This document shows, piece by piece, positions 44,290 to 52,613 of a stretch of DNA of 64,000 nt. The notes under the pieces were generated by a model. The model was not told the origin of the DNA. It did no database searches and worked only from the letters and a program-made list of their open reading frames with translations. Position 1 is the first letter of the stretch; each line of letters begins with the position of its first letter. Location of the stretch: NCBI GenBank assembly GCA_030524705.1, contig JAUNGD010000006.1, forward strand, positions 35,031 to 99,030. The letters are read 5' to 3'. Source of the DNA: Lachnospiraceae bacterium. GTDB lineage: Bacteria > Bacillota > Clostridia > Lachnospirales > Lachnospiraceae. The position numbers and the translations under genes were made by a program.

Positions 44290-45165
44290 TCAGTCTCCCA
44301 GCGCCTCGTGAAGCCGTTCCCGGGTAGCCTCAAAGTCCGGCACCAGCATCTCGTTCTGGGAGTAATACAGATCGTCATAGGGAATCCGCTGCTCCTCCAG
44401 ATCGTAGCCGGCTATCGTCGGCAGCTGAGCCATAAGCTCCAGCATTTCCAGCGCATTGTAATCGTGCTCTACCTCCGGGATCACATTCTTTGCCAGAGAT
44501 GCAATCTGTTCCGCGCCCAGGCCGCGTACCTTTTCAAAGATTTCCTTCAGAATGTCTCTTTGCCTCTGGGTGCGCTGATAATCATTATTTCCCACATAAC
44601 GAATCCGGGCATATGCCACAGCCTGATTGCCGTTGAGGGTATACGTGCCGCCTCCCGGCAGATAGTCGTCCCAGGCCTCCATACTGTTGAGATAACCGTT
44701 CAGCCATTTGCACTCATCATCGCTGATGGTCATATCGACGCCGCCGACAATATCCACGATCTCTGCCATGGAATCAAAATCAACCACCACATAATGGTCG
44801 ATGGACAGCTCATAATTATTTTCCAGCGTTTCGATCAGCTTTTCCGCACCGGCTGCCGCAAAAGCGTAATTCAGCTTATGAACGCCGTAGCCCGGAATAT
44901 CCGCGTACAAATCCCGCATAAAGGATGCCAGAATAATTCTTTCGCTGTCCGGCTTGACCGTTGCCAGGATCATGGTATCGGAGTTGCCGTTCCAGCTATC
45001 GTCCCGGTGATCCGTACCAACCAGTAAAATGTTCATGTCCTCCGCCTTTGTTTCCTGTGCGCATGCTGTCATACCGGCAAAAACCAGCGCCATCGCACTC
45101 AGCAGCACTGCCAGCACCCGCGCCAGGATGCGTTGGTTTCCGTCATTTTCTTTGGTTTCCTTCAT
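44290..45165 (-). CDS. LytR-CpsA-Psr (LCP) family protein
   Basis: A 291-aa LCP phosphotransferase. Motifs are NILLVGTDHRDD, ADTMIL-like SDTMILATV, SFMRDLYADIPGYGVHKLNYAFAAAG, GGVDM and the arginine patch YARIRYVGNNDYQRTQRQRDIL. LCP proteins attach wall glycopolymers to peptidoglycan. The N-terminus (residues 14-35) is one hydrophobic segment ending GMTAC, a weak lipobox-like site, so it may be a membrane anchor or a lipid anchor. It lies 24 nt after nptA. Confidence 0.9.
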   Translation of the reverse strand: MKETKENDGNQRILARVLAVLLSAMALVFAGMTACAQETKAEDMNILLVGTDHRDDSWNGNSDTMILATVKPDSERIILASFMRDLYADIPGYGVHKLNYAFAAAGAEKLIETLENNYELSIDHYVVVDFDSMAEIVDIVGGVDMTISDDECKWLNGYLNSMEAWDDYLPGGGTYTLNGNQAVAYARIRYVGNNDYQRTQRQRDILKEIFEKVRGLGAEQIASLAKNVIPEVEHDYNALEMLELMAQLPTIAGYDLEEQRIPYDDLYYSQNEMLVPDFEATRERLHEALGD

Positions 45166-45189
45166 AATTTATGTTCCTCCCTGAATTTT

Positions 45190-46836
45190 TTAATCCTGAT
45201 CCGGCTTGACCAGTCCCACCAGGACATCGCTGCCGCAGGCCTCCTCAATATTCACCGTATGATTAACGATTCGCAGGTAGCTGTTCAGCGCCTCAACAAA
45301 GGTAAGGCCCTGGTCAAAGCTGCATTCCTTCTTTTTCAGACGGTCCATATGATTCGTCTGGGCCTTGGAGGCCTTCTTGATAATCTTCCGTTCCTTCTTT
45401 CTAAGCTGAAGCCAGCCCTCCGGAGTGATATGACGCTCCCGGAACAGGCGCATCGTGCCGTCAAGAAGCTCTACGTCCATCAGATAAATCTCCTGCAGCT
45501 CTTCCTTGGCCGCATCTGAATAATTCAGACCGGCCTCCACGCATTTTTCATTCTGCTCCATAAGCTTGATCGCATGGTCTCCGATCTGCTCCAGGTCATT
45601 GATTACATGAAAAGCACATCCCATATACTGTGATACGCTGGCCGGAAGCTCCAGGGAATTGATCTTCGTCAGATATCCCGTGATCTCTGACGCCAGATAA
45701 TCAATGACCTGCTCCCCTTCCCGGATATGGTTCGCCTCCGACATATCGTGGGCAAGCAGTCCTTCGGAGGCCTTGATCAGGTTATCTTTTACAAGGTTCG
45801 CCATTCGCTCTACTTCCTTGCCGACCTGAAGCGCAATAACCGCCGGTGAACCCACCATCATATTCGGATCAATATACTCAAGACGGAAGGCACTCTCGTG
45901 CGCCTGCTTCGGAACGATCATATACGTCCACTTTACCACCAGATTTACCAGCGGAAGCAGAATCACACCCGTCACAACCTTAAACAGGATGTGGTATACG
46001 GAAATCTGGAATACGCCGCTGGGAATATACGTCTCTATCAAAGAGGTCAGCGGTGTAAACATGGAAATCGGAATAAACAGCACCGCACCGACTATATTGA
46101 AGATCAGATATATGATCGCCGCCCTCTTCGCATTGTTCTTTGCGTTCAGCGCCGACAAAAGGGGCGGTGTGGAGGAACCCACGTTGATTCCGCAGATAAT
46201 AAATGATGCAAAGTAAAGAGGCATCAGCCCCTGCATCGCCAGAGCCTGCAGCACACCGACTGCTGCCGAAGAGCTCTGAATAACCGCACAGAGTATCACG
46301 CCCACCGCGAAGCCCAGGAGCGGATTTTTCGCATTCATGATAAAATCCTGGAACGGGGCAAAATCCTTCAAAGGCGACATGGCGCTGCTCATCGTATGCA
46401 GTCCCTGGAACAGCAGACCAAAGCCCAGAATAACCTGTCCTATGTAACGGTTGCGCTTCCTCTTCGCATACAGCAGCATCACCGCACCGAGGCAGATACA
46501 GACCGGTGCAATCCCGGACACATCCAGAGCGATCAGCACACTCGTAATTGTCGTACCGATATTGGCTCCGAAGATTACTCCCGTGGCCTGCGCCAGATCC
46601 ATGATCTCAGCATTGATAAAGCCCATGACCATGACGGTCGTCGCGGATGATGACTGAATCACTACAGTAACTAAAGCTCCCAGCAAAAATCCCATAAAGC
46701 GGTTGCGGGTCAGCTTCTCCAGCAGATCCTTCATCTTGGGGCCTGCTGCCAGCTCAAGTCCTTCTCCCATGTACTTCATACCAAACAGAAAAAGGCCCAA
46801 GCCCCCTAGCAATGAAATAATACTGTTAATTCCCAT
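45190..46836 (-). CDS. Na/Pi cotransporter family protein with PhoU domain
   Basis: A 548-aa protein. The membrane half (1-320) has two Na/Pi repeats, each with QSSSA: VVIQSSSATTVMVMGFINAEIM and AVIQSSSAAVGVLQALAMQG. The cytoplasmic half (about 340-530) is a PhoU-like helical domain (GCAFHVINDLEQIGDHAIKLMEQ). It imports phosphate with sodium or senses it. The ATG at 46836 follows GGAGA; a TTG two codons earlier is less likely. The 257-base gap before it holds no gene. Confidence 0.9.
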   Translation of the reverse strand: MGINSIISLLGGLGLFLFGMKYMGEGLELAAGPKMKDLLEKLTRNRFMGFLLGALVTVVIQSSSATTVMVMGFINAEIMDLAQATGVIFGANIGTTITSVLIALDVSGIAPVCICLGAVMLLYAKRKRNRYIGQVILGFGLLFQGLHTMSSAMSPLKDFAPFQDFIMNAKNPLLGFAVGVILCAVIQSSSAAVGVLQALAMQGLMPLYFASFIICGINVGSSTPPLLSALNAKNNAKRAAIIYLIFNIVGAVLFIPISMFTPLTSLIETYIPSGVFQISVYHILFKVVTGVILLPLVNLVVKWTYMIVPKQAHESAFRLEYIDPNMMVGSPAVIALQVGKEVERMANLVKDNLIKASEGLLAHDMSEANHIREGEQVIDYLASEITGYLTKINSLELPASVSQYMGCAFHVINDLEQIGDHAIKLMEQNEKCVEAGLNYSDAAKEELQEIYLMDVELLDGTMRLFRERHITPEGWLQLRKKERKIIKKASKAQTNHMDRLKKKECSFDQGLTFVEALNSYLRIVNHTVNIEEACGSDVLVGLVKPDQD

Positions 46837-47049
46837 TTGCAATTCTCCGGGAAACCCCTTCGTCTCCCGTGTCCTCCCTTGAACTGATTGAGCTTTTTCA
46901 GCACAAAATTACATCAGGATATAGCATAACACAAAAATCGGCAAAATGTAAAGCCCATGTAAAAAAATATCAAAACTGTATGGCCGCTATATGGAAATGC
47001 CAGAATCACAGAAAAGCGTCAAAACTGACTCCGGCCTTGCCGGATGCAC

Positions 47050-47089
47050 AAAAAAAGTCACACGCTCTTCTTCAGGAAAAACGTGTGAC
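47050..47089 (-). terminator. Terminator of the BFD-like gene
   Basis: On the minus strand GTCACACG (47089-47082) pairs with CGTGTGAC (47064-47057), followed by seven T. It starts 10 nt after the gene stop. Confidence 0.85.
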
Positions 47090-47099
47090 CAGGATCACA

Positions 47100-47297
47100 T
47101 TATGCCATAACGATCTCAGAAATCGCATCCAGAATCTTATCATGACATCCGCCGCAGCCCGTTGAACAGTGCGTGAGCTTCTGAACCTCATCAAAGGTCT
47201 TCAACACATCCTCAAACCGATCCAGATGATGCACTGCATTTTCTACATCGATGTAAGAAACTTGTTTACATTTACAGATCATTTCATTTGCGTTCAT
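47100..47297 (-). CDS. BFD-like [2Fe-2S] binding protein
   Basis: A 65-aa bacterioferritin-associated-ferredoxin-like protein. Cysteines at 8 and 10 (ICKCKQV) and at 44, 48 and 51 (HCSTGCGGC) give the [2Fe-2S] ligands. BFD proteins help release iron from bacterioferritin or act in small redox transfers. No ferritin gene is near. The start follows GGAGGAT, and it has its own terminator. Confidence 0.82.
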   Translation of the reverse strand: MNANEMICKCKQVSYIDVENAVHHLDRFEDVLKTFDEVQKLTHCSTGCGGCHDKILDAISEIVMA

Positions 47298-47404
47298 ATG
47301 ATATCCTCCTACTTATTGATAAAAATATGTCAATTGTTTTTCTTATCATACCACATGTCAGAGAATTTTTTAACTATTTTCTTTCGATAATTTGCACAAT
47401 AATA

Positions 47405-47432
47405 TCAAAAAACCTCAGTAAAAACTGAGGTT
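47405..47432 (-). terminator. Terminator of tRNA-Gly
   Basis: On the minus strand AACCTCAGT-TTTT-ACTGAGGTT (47432-47411) is followed by TTTTGA. It begins 7 nt after the tRNA end. Confidence 0.9.
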
Positions 47433-47438
47433 CCTGAG

Positions 47439-47510
47439 AGCGCGAGACGGGATTCGAACCCGCGACCCTCGCCTTGGCAAGGCGATACTCCACCACTGAG
47501 CCACTCGCGC
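47439..47510 (-). tRNA. tRNA-Gly (GCC)
   Basis: A 72-nt tRNA. The acceptor arm GCGCGAG pairs with CTCGCGC, the D arm is GGCTCAGTGGTGGAGTA, the anticodon loop CTTGCCA has anticodon GCC, and the T arm is GCGGGTTCGAATCCCGT. CCA is not encoded; the discriminator is T. The 418-base gap 47298-47716 holds this tRNA, its terminator and the fba promoter region. Confidence 0.97.
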
Positions 47511-47612
47511 ATTTCTTATTTTGTTTTCTTCCGTTCGGTGTTTCCCTCGAACAGTTGATACTATACTACATCTTTTTATTCCTGTCAACAACTTTTTTTA
47601 ATTTTTTGAAAA

Positions 47613-47627
47613 ATTTTTCAGAAAAAA
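47613..47627. promoter_or_regulatory. Possible CodY box upstream of fba
   Basis: ATTTTTCAGAAAAAA agrees with the CodY consensus AATTTTCWGAAAATT at 12 of 15 positions. The region is nearly all A and T, so a chance match is plausible. Confidence 0.3.
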
Positions 47628-47716
47628 TTTTTTCCGTTTTTTGATAAAAAAATATCGTAAATACAGGAAATGTGTGTTAGAATATAGGCAAATTTTATTT
47701 AAGGAGGAATAAATTA

Positions 47717-48685
47717 ATGTCTTTAGTAACAACAACTGAAATGTTTAAAAAGGCTTATGACGGCGGATACGCAATCGGCGCATTCAACGTAAACAACATG
47801 GAAATTGTTCAGGGTATCACAGAAGCAGCCGGCGAACTGAACAGCCCGGTTATCCTGCAGGTATCTAAAGGAGCACGTGCATATGCGAACCACACATACC
47901 TGGTAAAACTGGTAGAAGCTGCTGTTGCTGAGAATCCTCAGATTCCGATCGCACTTCATCTGGATCACGGCGATACCTTCGAGCTTTGCAAGAGCTGTAT
48001 CGACGGCGGATTCACTTCCGTTATGATCGACGCTTCTTCCAAATCCTTCGAGGACAACATCGCACTGACAAAGCAGGTTGTTGAGTATGCTCACGCTCAT
48101 GGCGTAGTTGTCGAGGCTGAGCTTGGTACTCTGGCTGGCGTAGAGGACGAAGTAGTCGTTGAGTCCGGAAAAGAAAGCTATACACGTCCGGAAGAAGTAG
48201 AAGAGTTCGTTGACAGAACTGGCTGCGACTCTCTTGCTATCGCTATCGGTACAAGCCATGGCGCATACAAGTTCAAGGCTTCTCAGTGTACAAGAAACGA
48301 GGAAGGAATCCTTGTTCCGCCGCCACTTCGTTTTGACGTTCTTGAAGAGTGTATCAAACGCCTTCCGGGCTTCCCGATCGTTCTTCACGGTTCCTCTTCC
48401 GTTCCGCAGGAATTCGTAAAGATGGTAAATCAGTACGGCGGAAATATGCCGGATGCTATCGGTATTCCGGAGCATGAGCTTCGTCACGCTGCAGAGCTGG
48501 CTGTCTGCAAGATCAACATCGATTCCGATATCCGTCTTGCAATGACAGGAAATATCCGTAAGTACTTTGCAGAGCATCCGGATCACTTCGATCCGCGTCA
48601 GTATCTGAAACCGGCTCGTCAGGCTGTTAAGGATATGGTTGCTCACAAGATTAAAAATGTTCTTGGTAGCGAAGGCAAAGCTTGA
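47717..48685 (+). CDS. fba: Class II fructose-bisphosphate aldolase
   Basis: A 322-aa zinc aldolase for glycolysis and gluconeogenesis. Motifs are GAFNVNNMEIVQGITEAA, ALHLDHGDTFELCKSCIDGGFTSVMIDAS (zinc ligand and catalytic Asp), VEAELGTLAGVEDEV, AIGTSHGAYKF (zinc His) and VLHGSSSVPQE, followed by NIDSDIRLAMTG. The start follows AAGGAGG. An IS1182 element begins 21 nt after its stop, so its own terminator is missing or displaced. Confidence 0.95.
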   Translation: MSLVTTTEMFKKAYDGGYAIGAFNVNNMEIVQGITEAAGELNSPVILQVSKGARAYANHTYLVKLVEAAVAENPQIPIALHLDHGDTFELCKSCIDGGFTSVMIDASSKSFEDNIALTKQVVEYAHAHGVVVEAELGTLAGVEDEVVVESGKESYTRPEEVEEFVDRTGCDSLAIAIGTSHGAYKFKASQCTRNEEGILVPPPLRFDVLEECIKRLPGFPIVLHGSSSVPQEFVKMVNQYGGNMPDAIGIPEHELRHAAELAVCKINIDSDIRLAMTGNIRKYFAEHPDHFDPRQYLKPARQAVKDMVAHKIKNVLGSEGKA

Positions 48686-48757
48686 TTTTAAACAAAAATG
48701 CATACAAAAGGGGTTGTCGGTTAATACCAAATTTTAGCCTGTGACATCCCAGAATAA

Positions 48758-48817
48758 GAAAATCCCGTGAAATTCAAGCTTTCTAAGCTTTGGATTATCA
48801 CAGGATTTTCTTTTTAT
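48758..48817. terminator. Hairpin inside the left end of the IS
   Basis: GAAAATCCCGTGA (48758-48770) pairs with TCACAGGATTTTC (48798-48810, one mismatch), followed by TTTTTAT on the plus strand. It can stop transcription leaving fba and probably also that of the transposase. Confidence 0.75.
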
Positions 48818-48883
48818 CTTGAATGATGCTTACTTTAAGGCGCAAAATCCCCTTGGTTCCCGATTTAGAGGCCGTTCCTTTCT

Positions 48884-50680
48884 CTACGCTGTTTTCTGCT
48901 CCTTTTTCCCTTCAAATTTCTCTATCTCATGATGTAGAAATCTGTGATATTTATTGATATTCCGGCCTATCGCATACAGCATAAATTCTTTGTATACTTT
49001 TTCTGCACTCCGATAATGAAACCGGCGAAAACTCTCATTTTCTTTGATATCCCCAAAATGTCCCTCTGTCTGGATCGAGCGGATCTGACGTTTCATTATC
49101 CCTTTCTCACTCTGGATATTTGCATGGGATTCTTCTTTCAGTTCTTCCCATTGTTCATTGATCTTCATGATCTTATTCCGGTCGGCGTTTTTCTGTGCAT
49201 TGTACTTATACAGACACTTTGCCTTATGTTCACACCCGCTGCAGTCTTCGCATCCGTATACTTCCAGGGTTTGGGTATACCCGCCCTGCTCTTTGCTCTC
49301 TGTACGGATATGCCGCAGCTCTCTTCCATCATGGCAGACATAATAATGCTCATCTTCAAATACACAGTATGTCATGTTATAATACTTGCCAATATCTTCT
49401 TTATAGGCGCGGGTCTTCCGCTTTTCATGGTCCTGAAGCTTGATGTAACTGGCTATGGCATTCTCTTTCAAATACAGCAGATTTCTTTCGCTGCAGTAGC
49501 CGCTGTCCGCTGTGACCTCTTCCAATACGGTCCCGAAAGCTTTCCGGTGTTTTTCCAGAACCGGGATCAGAGTATTATAATCGGTGCGGTCATTGCTCAC
49601 ATAGCTGTGAATGATAAAATAGTTTTCTACCGCGATCTGGACATTGTACGCAGGTTTCAGCTGCCCATTAAGCATATGGTCTTCCTTCATCCGCATAAAG
49701 GTCGCTTCCAGATCCGTCTTCGAATAGCTGTTCCGATCCTTTCCCATGATCTCAAAACACTCTTTATATCCCATCAGACGGTTTCCGCACTCCTCTAACT
49801 CCTCATAGAGCATCTGGATTTGCGGCTTCCTTTTCCCTTTTCCGGAAACAAACAGGATTTCTTCTCCTTCTGCAATCCGAAGCAGGTTCTTCTGGAGTTT
49901 TAATATTTCAAGGGGAGAAACCTGATCAATCTCTATGACAGTATTGTTTGAAAGTTTCTTATGCTTTGTCAGTTTCCGTTTCCGGTTTTCTTCGATCACC
50001 CGCCGGACCTTCTCCATGCCCTCGATCACAAACATATGAGCATTGCCCAGATCGTATTTTGGCCCGTATGCGTTTTCCTGTAAAAATGTATTGTATTTTG
50101 CGTAAAGAGTGTCTATGGTATCCAGCAGGCCAGCCAGGTGATAGTTGATACTTCCGCGCCAGACAAAGGTGTAACGGTTGGCATTGGCTTCTATTTTTGT
50201 GCCGTCAATGAAAAGCTCCTTCAGCGTGACCAAACCTTCCCTTTTCAGGCGGCGCAGAAACTGGTAATTCAGTTCATCCAGCACTTCCCCGGTCAGTTTT
50301 TTTCCTTTAAAATCGTAAAACGCATCCCGTCTGGGCTTCTGGCCCTTAGTCAGCCAGATAAAAGCCAGATCTCTTTCGCACAATTCAACGATGCGGTCAA
50401 CAGCCCTTACTCCACGCATGTTGGCATAAGTAACGACAGCATACATCATGATTGGGTTGTACCCGGTTCTTCCCTTATCTGAATAACAGGCCAGCAGGCC
50501 TGAAAAATCTAACTCCTCCATCACTTTTTTCAGGGTATAGACTGGATCGTCGTCAGGTAAACACAATTTGAAGAAACTGAAGTTAATTTTTTGTTGCCCT
50601 AATTCAAAAAAGTCGTTATAATATTCATTGGTTAGCATAGTTCCATTATAACATGGAACGGAGAGAAAGATGGTTGTCAT
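48884..50680 (-). CDS. IS1182-family transposase
   Basis: A 598-aa DDE transposase. The N-terminal domain (YYNDFFELGQQKINFSFFKLCLPDDDPVYTLKKVMEELDFSGLLA) is followed by the first Asp in LFIDGTKIEANANRYTFVWR, the second in VTADSGYCSERNLLYL and the Glu in IQTEGHFGDIKENESFRRFHYR. CEDCSGCEHKAKCLYKYNA is a cysteine cluster of the C-terminal region. An alternative start at 50638 lies only 6 nt from a TATAAT (50650-50645) and would give a leaderless message. Intact. Confidence 0.92.
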   Translation of the reverse strand: MTTIFLSVPCYNGTMLTNEYYNDFFELGQQKINFSFFKLCLPDDDPVYTLKKVMEELDFSGLLACYSDKGRTGYNPIMMYAVVTYANMRGVRAVDRIVELCERDLAFIWLTKGQKPRRDAFYDFKGKKLTGEVLDELNYQFLRRLKREGLVTLKELFIDGTKIEANANRYTFVWRGSINYHLAGLLDTIDTLYAKYNTFLQENAYGPKYDLGNAHMFVIEGMEKVRRVIEENRKRKLTKHKKLSNNTVIEIDQVSPLEILKLQKNLLRIAEGEEILFVSGKGKRKPQIQMLYEELEECGNRLMGYKECFEIMGKDRNSYSKTDLEATFMRMKEDHMLNGQLKPAYNVQIAVENYFIIHSYVSNDRTDYNTLIPVLEKHRKAFGTVLEEVTADSGYCSERNLLYLKENAIASYIKLQDHEKRKTRAYKEDIGKYYNMTYCVFEDEHYYVCHDGRELRHIRTESKEQGGYTQTLEVYGCEDCSGCEHKAKCLYKYNAQKNADRNKIMKINEQWEELKEESHANIQSEKGIMKRQIRSIQTEGHFGDIKENESFRRFHYRSAEKVYKEFMLYAIGRNINKYHRFLHHEIEKFEGKKEQKTA

Positions 50681-50711
50681 TGGCCATCTTTTTCTTTTTT
50701 TGACAAAATTT

Positions 50712-50747
50712 AGTGGAGGCAGCGACTCACACGAGTCACTGCCTCCA
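50712..50747. other. Strong hairpin at the right end of the IS
   Basis: GTGGAGGCAG-C-GACTC (50712-50727) pairs with GAGTC-A-CTGCCTCCAC (50732-50747) around ACAC. Located between the transposase start and the right inverted repeat. Such hairpins block transcription or translation entering from flanking DNA. Confidence 0.7.
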
Positions 50748-50806
50748 CTGTTTAGAGCTGGCTATTTCCCGACAACCCCTTTTTTGTTCTTTCTTCAGTT
50801 TATTTC

Positions 50807-51646
50807 TTAGCTGACCCGGCCGGCCGCCTCCAGCACAGGCTTTCGCGGCCCGCCTGAAAAGGTGTTCCGCATTTCCTTCATCACTCCCGCCCTGTCCTTT
50901 CGCCTGCACAGGCCGATCAGACAGCGCGGATCTCCTGTATCCACCGGAACCACATCAATCCAAAGCTCCTCGGCCGCCGCCATAATATTCGCCGCGGCGA
51001 TTCCTGCCTCCAATTCGGATACCGCCGTTTTCCTACCGGAAAGCGTTTTCGGCATCAAACAAATACAATTCTTTTTGCAAAGCATCCTTACACGGCCCGA
51101 GCATGCAGGATAGCTTCTCTTCGCAAAGTCCAGCACCTCCTCTGCCCAGTTTTCCCGGTATTCTCTGGAAATGCACGGATGCTCCAGCTTCTCCTTCGTT
51201 TTTCCTCTTGGGGCCAGGGAATCAGCATGGCCGAAAGCCACCGCTACCGCACATTTTTCGCCCTCCGCCGCCCCCTGGCTCATCCACTGGGCCGTACCCG
51301 GAAGAATGCTGGCGGTGATCCCAAGAAAATGCAGATAGGAAGCGATCTGTCCGGCAGCGTATCCGGCGTTCAGAAAGCCATGCTCTTCTTCCCCGGAAAA
51401 GATCAAAAGACAGTAAGGCGCAGGCCCCGCAGCATCCATACCGGCCTTTGAATTCCCGCCCGTAGCATCCGCACCGGCCTTTAATCTTCTGCTCTCCGTC
51501 AGCTCCACCCGAAGGGACGAGGGCCGCCTCAGCGGCTCTACCTTCTCTGCGAAATCCATAATGCGCACCAAAATGGAAGAGTCAATTTTGTTCCTGCAAA
51601 ACCGCTCTCCCGTTCTCCTGTTCCTTGTATTAAAAAATAATCTCAT
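50807..51646 (-). CDS. Nitroreductase-like protein (TM1586 type)
   Basis: A 279-aa protein. IDSSILVRIMDFAEKVEPL near residue 22 is followed by APYCLLIFSGEEEHGFLNAGYAAGQIASYLHFLGITASILPG, which resembles the core of the TM1586-type nitroreductases that bind FMN. The classical RRSxRxF start is missing and replaced by RNRRTGERF. A low-complexity Ala/Gly linker lies near 57-75. The C-terminus has DVVPVDTGDPRCLIGLCRR. The IS lies 23 nt behind its stop. Cofactor and substrate are unknown. Confidence 0.55.
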   Translation of the reverse strand: MRLFFNTRNRRTGERFCRNKIDSSILVRIMDFAEKVEPLRRPSSLRVELTESRRLKAGADATGGNSKAGMDAAGPAPYCLLIFSGEEEHGFLNAGYAAGQIASYLHFLGITASILPGTAQWMSQGAAEGEKCAVAVAFGHADSLAPRGKTKEKLEHPCISREYRENWAEEVLDFAKRSYPACSGRVRMLCKKNCICLMPKTLSGRKTAVSELEAGIAAANIMAAAEELWIDVVPVDTGDPRCLIGLCRRKDRAGVMKEMRNTFSGGPRKPVLEAAGRVS

Positions 51647-51766
51647 CAGCTACCATCCACCTTGCTTTATATTGTAATACTCTTTTGTTTTTATCTTAAC
51701 ATTTCGTAACAAAATTGTAACATATAAAGTTCTAAAATGCCAGCACTTTTTTATTTTTTTCGTTTT

Positions 51767-51806
51767 TTTAAAATACCTGCCCAGATATATTCCAGGCAGG
51801 CATTTT
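51767..51806. terminator. Terminator after the DUF554 gene
   Basis: CCTGCC (51776-51781) pairs with GGCAGG (51795-51800) around CAGATATATTCCA. T-rich flanks follow on both sides (TATTTTAAAAAAA on minus, CATTTTTT on plus), so it can act in both directions. Confidence 0.7.
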
Positions 51807-52526
51807 TTAACCAAATATTACCCCGTATACCACCGGAACCAGCAGCGCAGGAAGCATGTTGCCCACCCGGAATTTTTTCCCGAAAGCAACATTGACTCCG
51901 ACGCAGAAGATCAGCGCCGAACCGACGTAGGACAGATTTGCAATCAGCGCGTCGCTGATAAAATTCCCGGCAAAATGCGCGATCATAGTCAGGCTTCCCT
52001 CGTAGACAAAAATTGCCAGCGCCGAGCACATCACGCCGATCCCGTAGGTCGAAGCAAGCACAATCACTATAGCAAAATCGAGAACCGCCTTTGCCGTCAG
52101 CATCGTCGTATCTCCGGTCAGGCCGTCCTGGATGGAACCGACGATGGCCATGGCCCCGACACAGATAATCAGCGAAGTGTTCACAAAGCCCTCTACAAAC
52201 CTTCCGTCCTTTTCCGCCCGAAACAATCGCTTCAGCTTTTCCCCAAGGGCGTCCATGCGTTTTTCGATGTCAATAAACTCACCGGCCAGGCTGCCCAGCA
52301 CCAAAGAAAAGATCAAAAGCATGCTTCCCTGGGTCTCCACCGCCCCGTTTTCTATTTTGAGCATTCCCTGCAGCGTGCCCGCTATCCCGATAAATATAGT
52401 AGCGACTCCGCAGCCCGACATCAGCGCGCCCTGCAGCTCCTGGCGCATACCCCGGCGCAAAAATATCCCAATGCCGCTGCCGGCTATCACTCCCAACGTA
52501 TTAATCACAGTTCCCAATCCAATCAT
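51807..52526 (-). CDS. DUF554 family membrane protein
   Basis: A 239-aa membrane protein of the YdfK/DUF554 family. MIGLGTVINTLGVIAGSGIGIFLRRGMRQELQGALMSGCGVATIFIGIAGTLQGM is its characteristic start, and FVEGFVNTSLIICVGAMAIVGSIQDGLTGDTTML the middle. About seven spans. Function unknown. Monocistronic, with a terminator behind. Confidence 0.9.
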   Translation of the reverse strand: MIGLGTVINTLGVIAGSGIGIFLRRGMRQELQGALMSGCGVATIFIGIAGTLQGMLKIENGAVETQGSMLLIFSLVLGSLAGEFIDIEKRMDALGEKLKRLFRAEKDGRFVEGFVNTSLIICVGAMAIVGSIQDGLTGDTTMLTAKAVLDFAIVIVLASTYGIGVMCSALAIFVYEGSLTMIAHFAGNFISDALIANLSYVGSALIFCVGVNVAFGKKFRVGNMLPALLVPVVYGVIFG

Positions 52527-52613
52527 GTCACAAAGCCTCTCTGTTTCCTGTTTTTTATATCATTCCCATTTTCCCAAGCCGTCTGCGATGCTCCGCCGTC
52601 CTTCACACTTTTC

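Larger units (their letters stand above)
48706..50783. mobile_element. IS1182-family insertion sequence
   Basis: A 2.08-kb element with 15-bp perfect terminal inverted repeats, AAAAGGGGTTGTCGG (48706-48720) and CCGACAACCCCTTTT (50769-50783), around one intact transposase gene on the minus strand. No clear target duplication is visible. Hairpins lie just inside both ends. Because the transposase is intact and the ends match, the element may be active. Confidence 0.9.

Noticed and set aside
47723-48730. 335-codon minus-strand frame
   Set aside because: Antisense to fba; the plus-strand aldolase is unambiguous.
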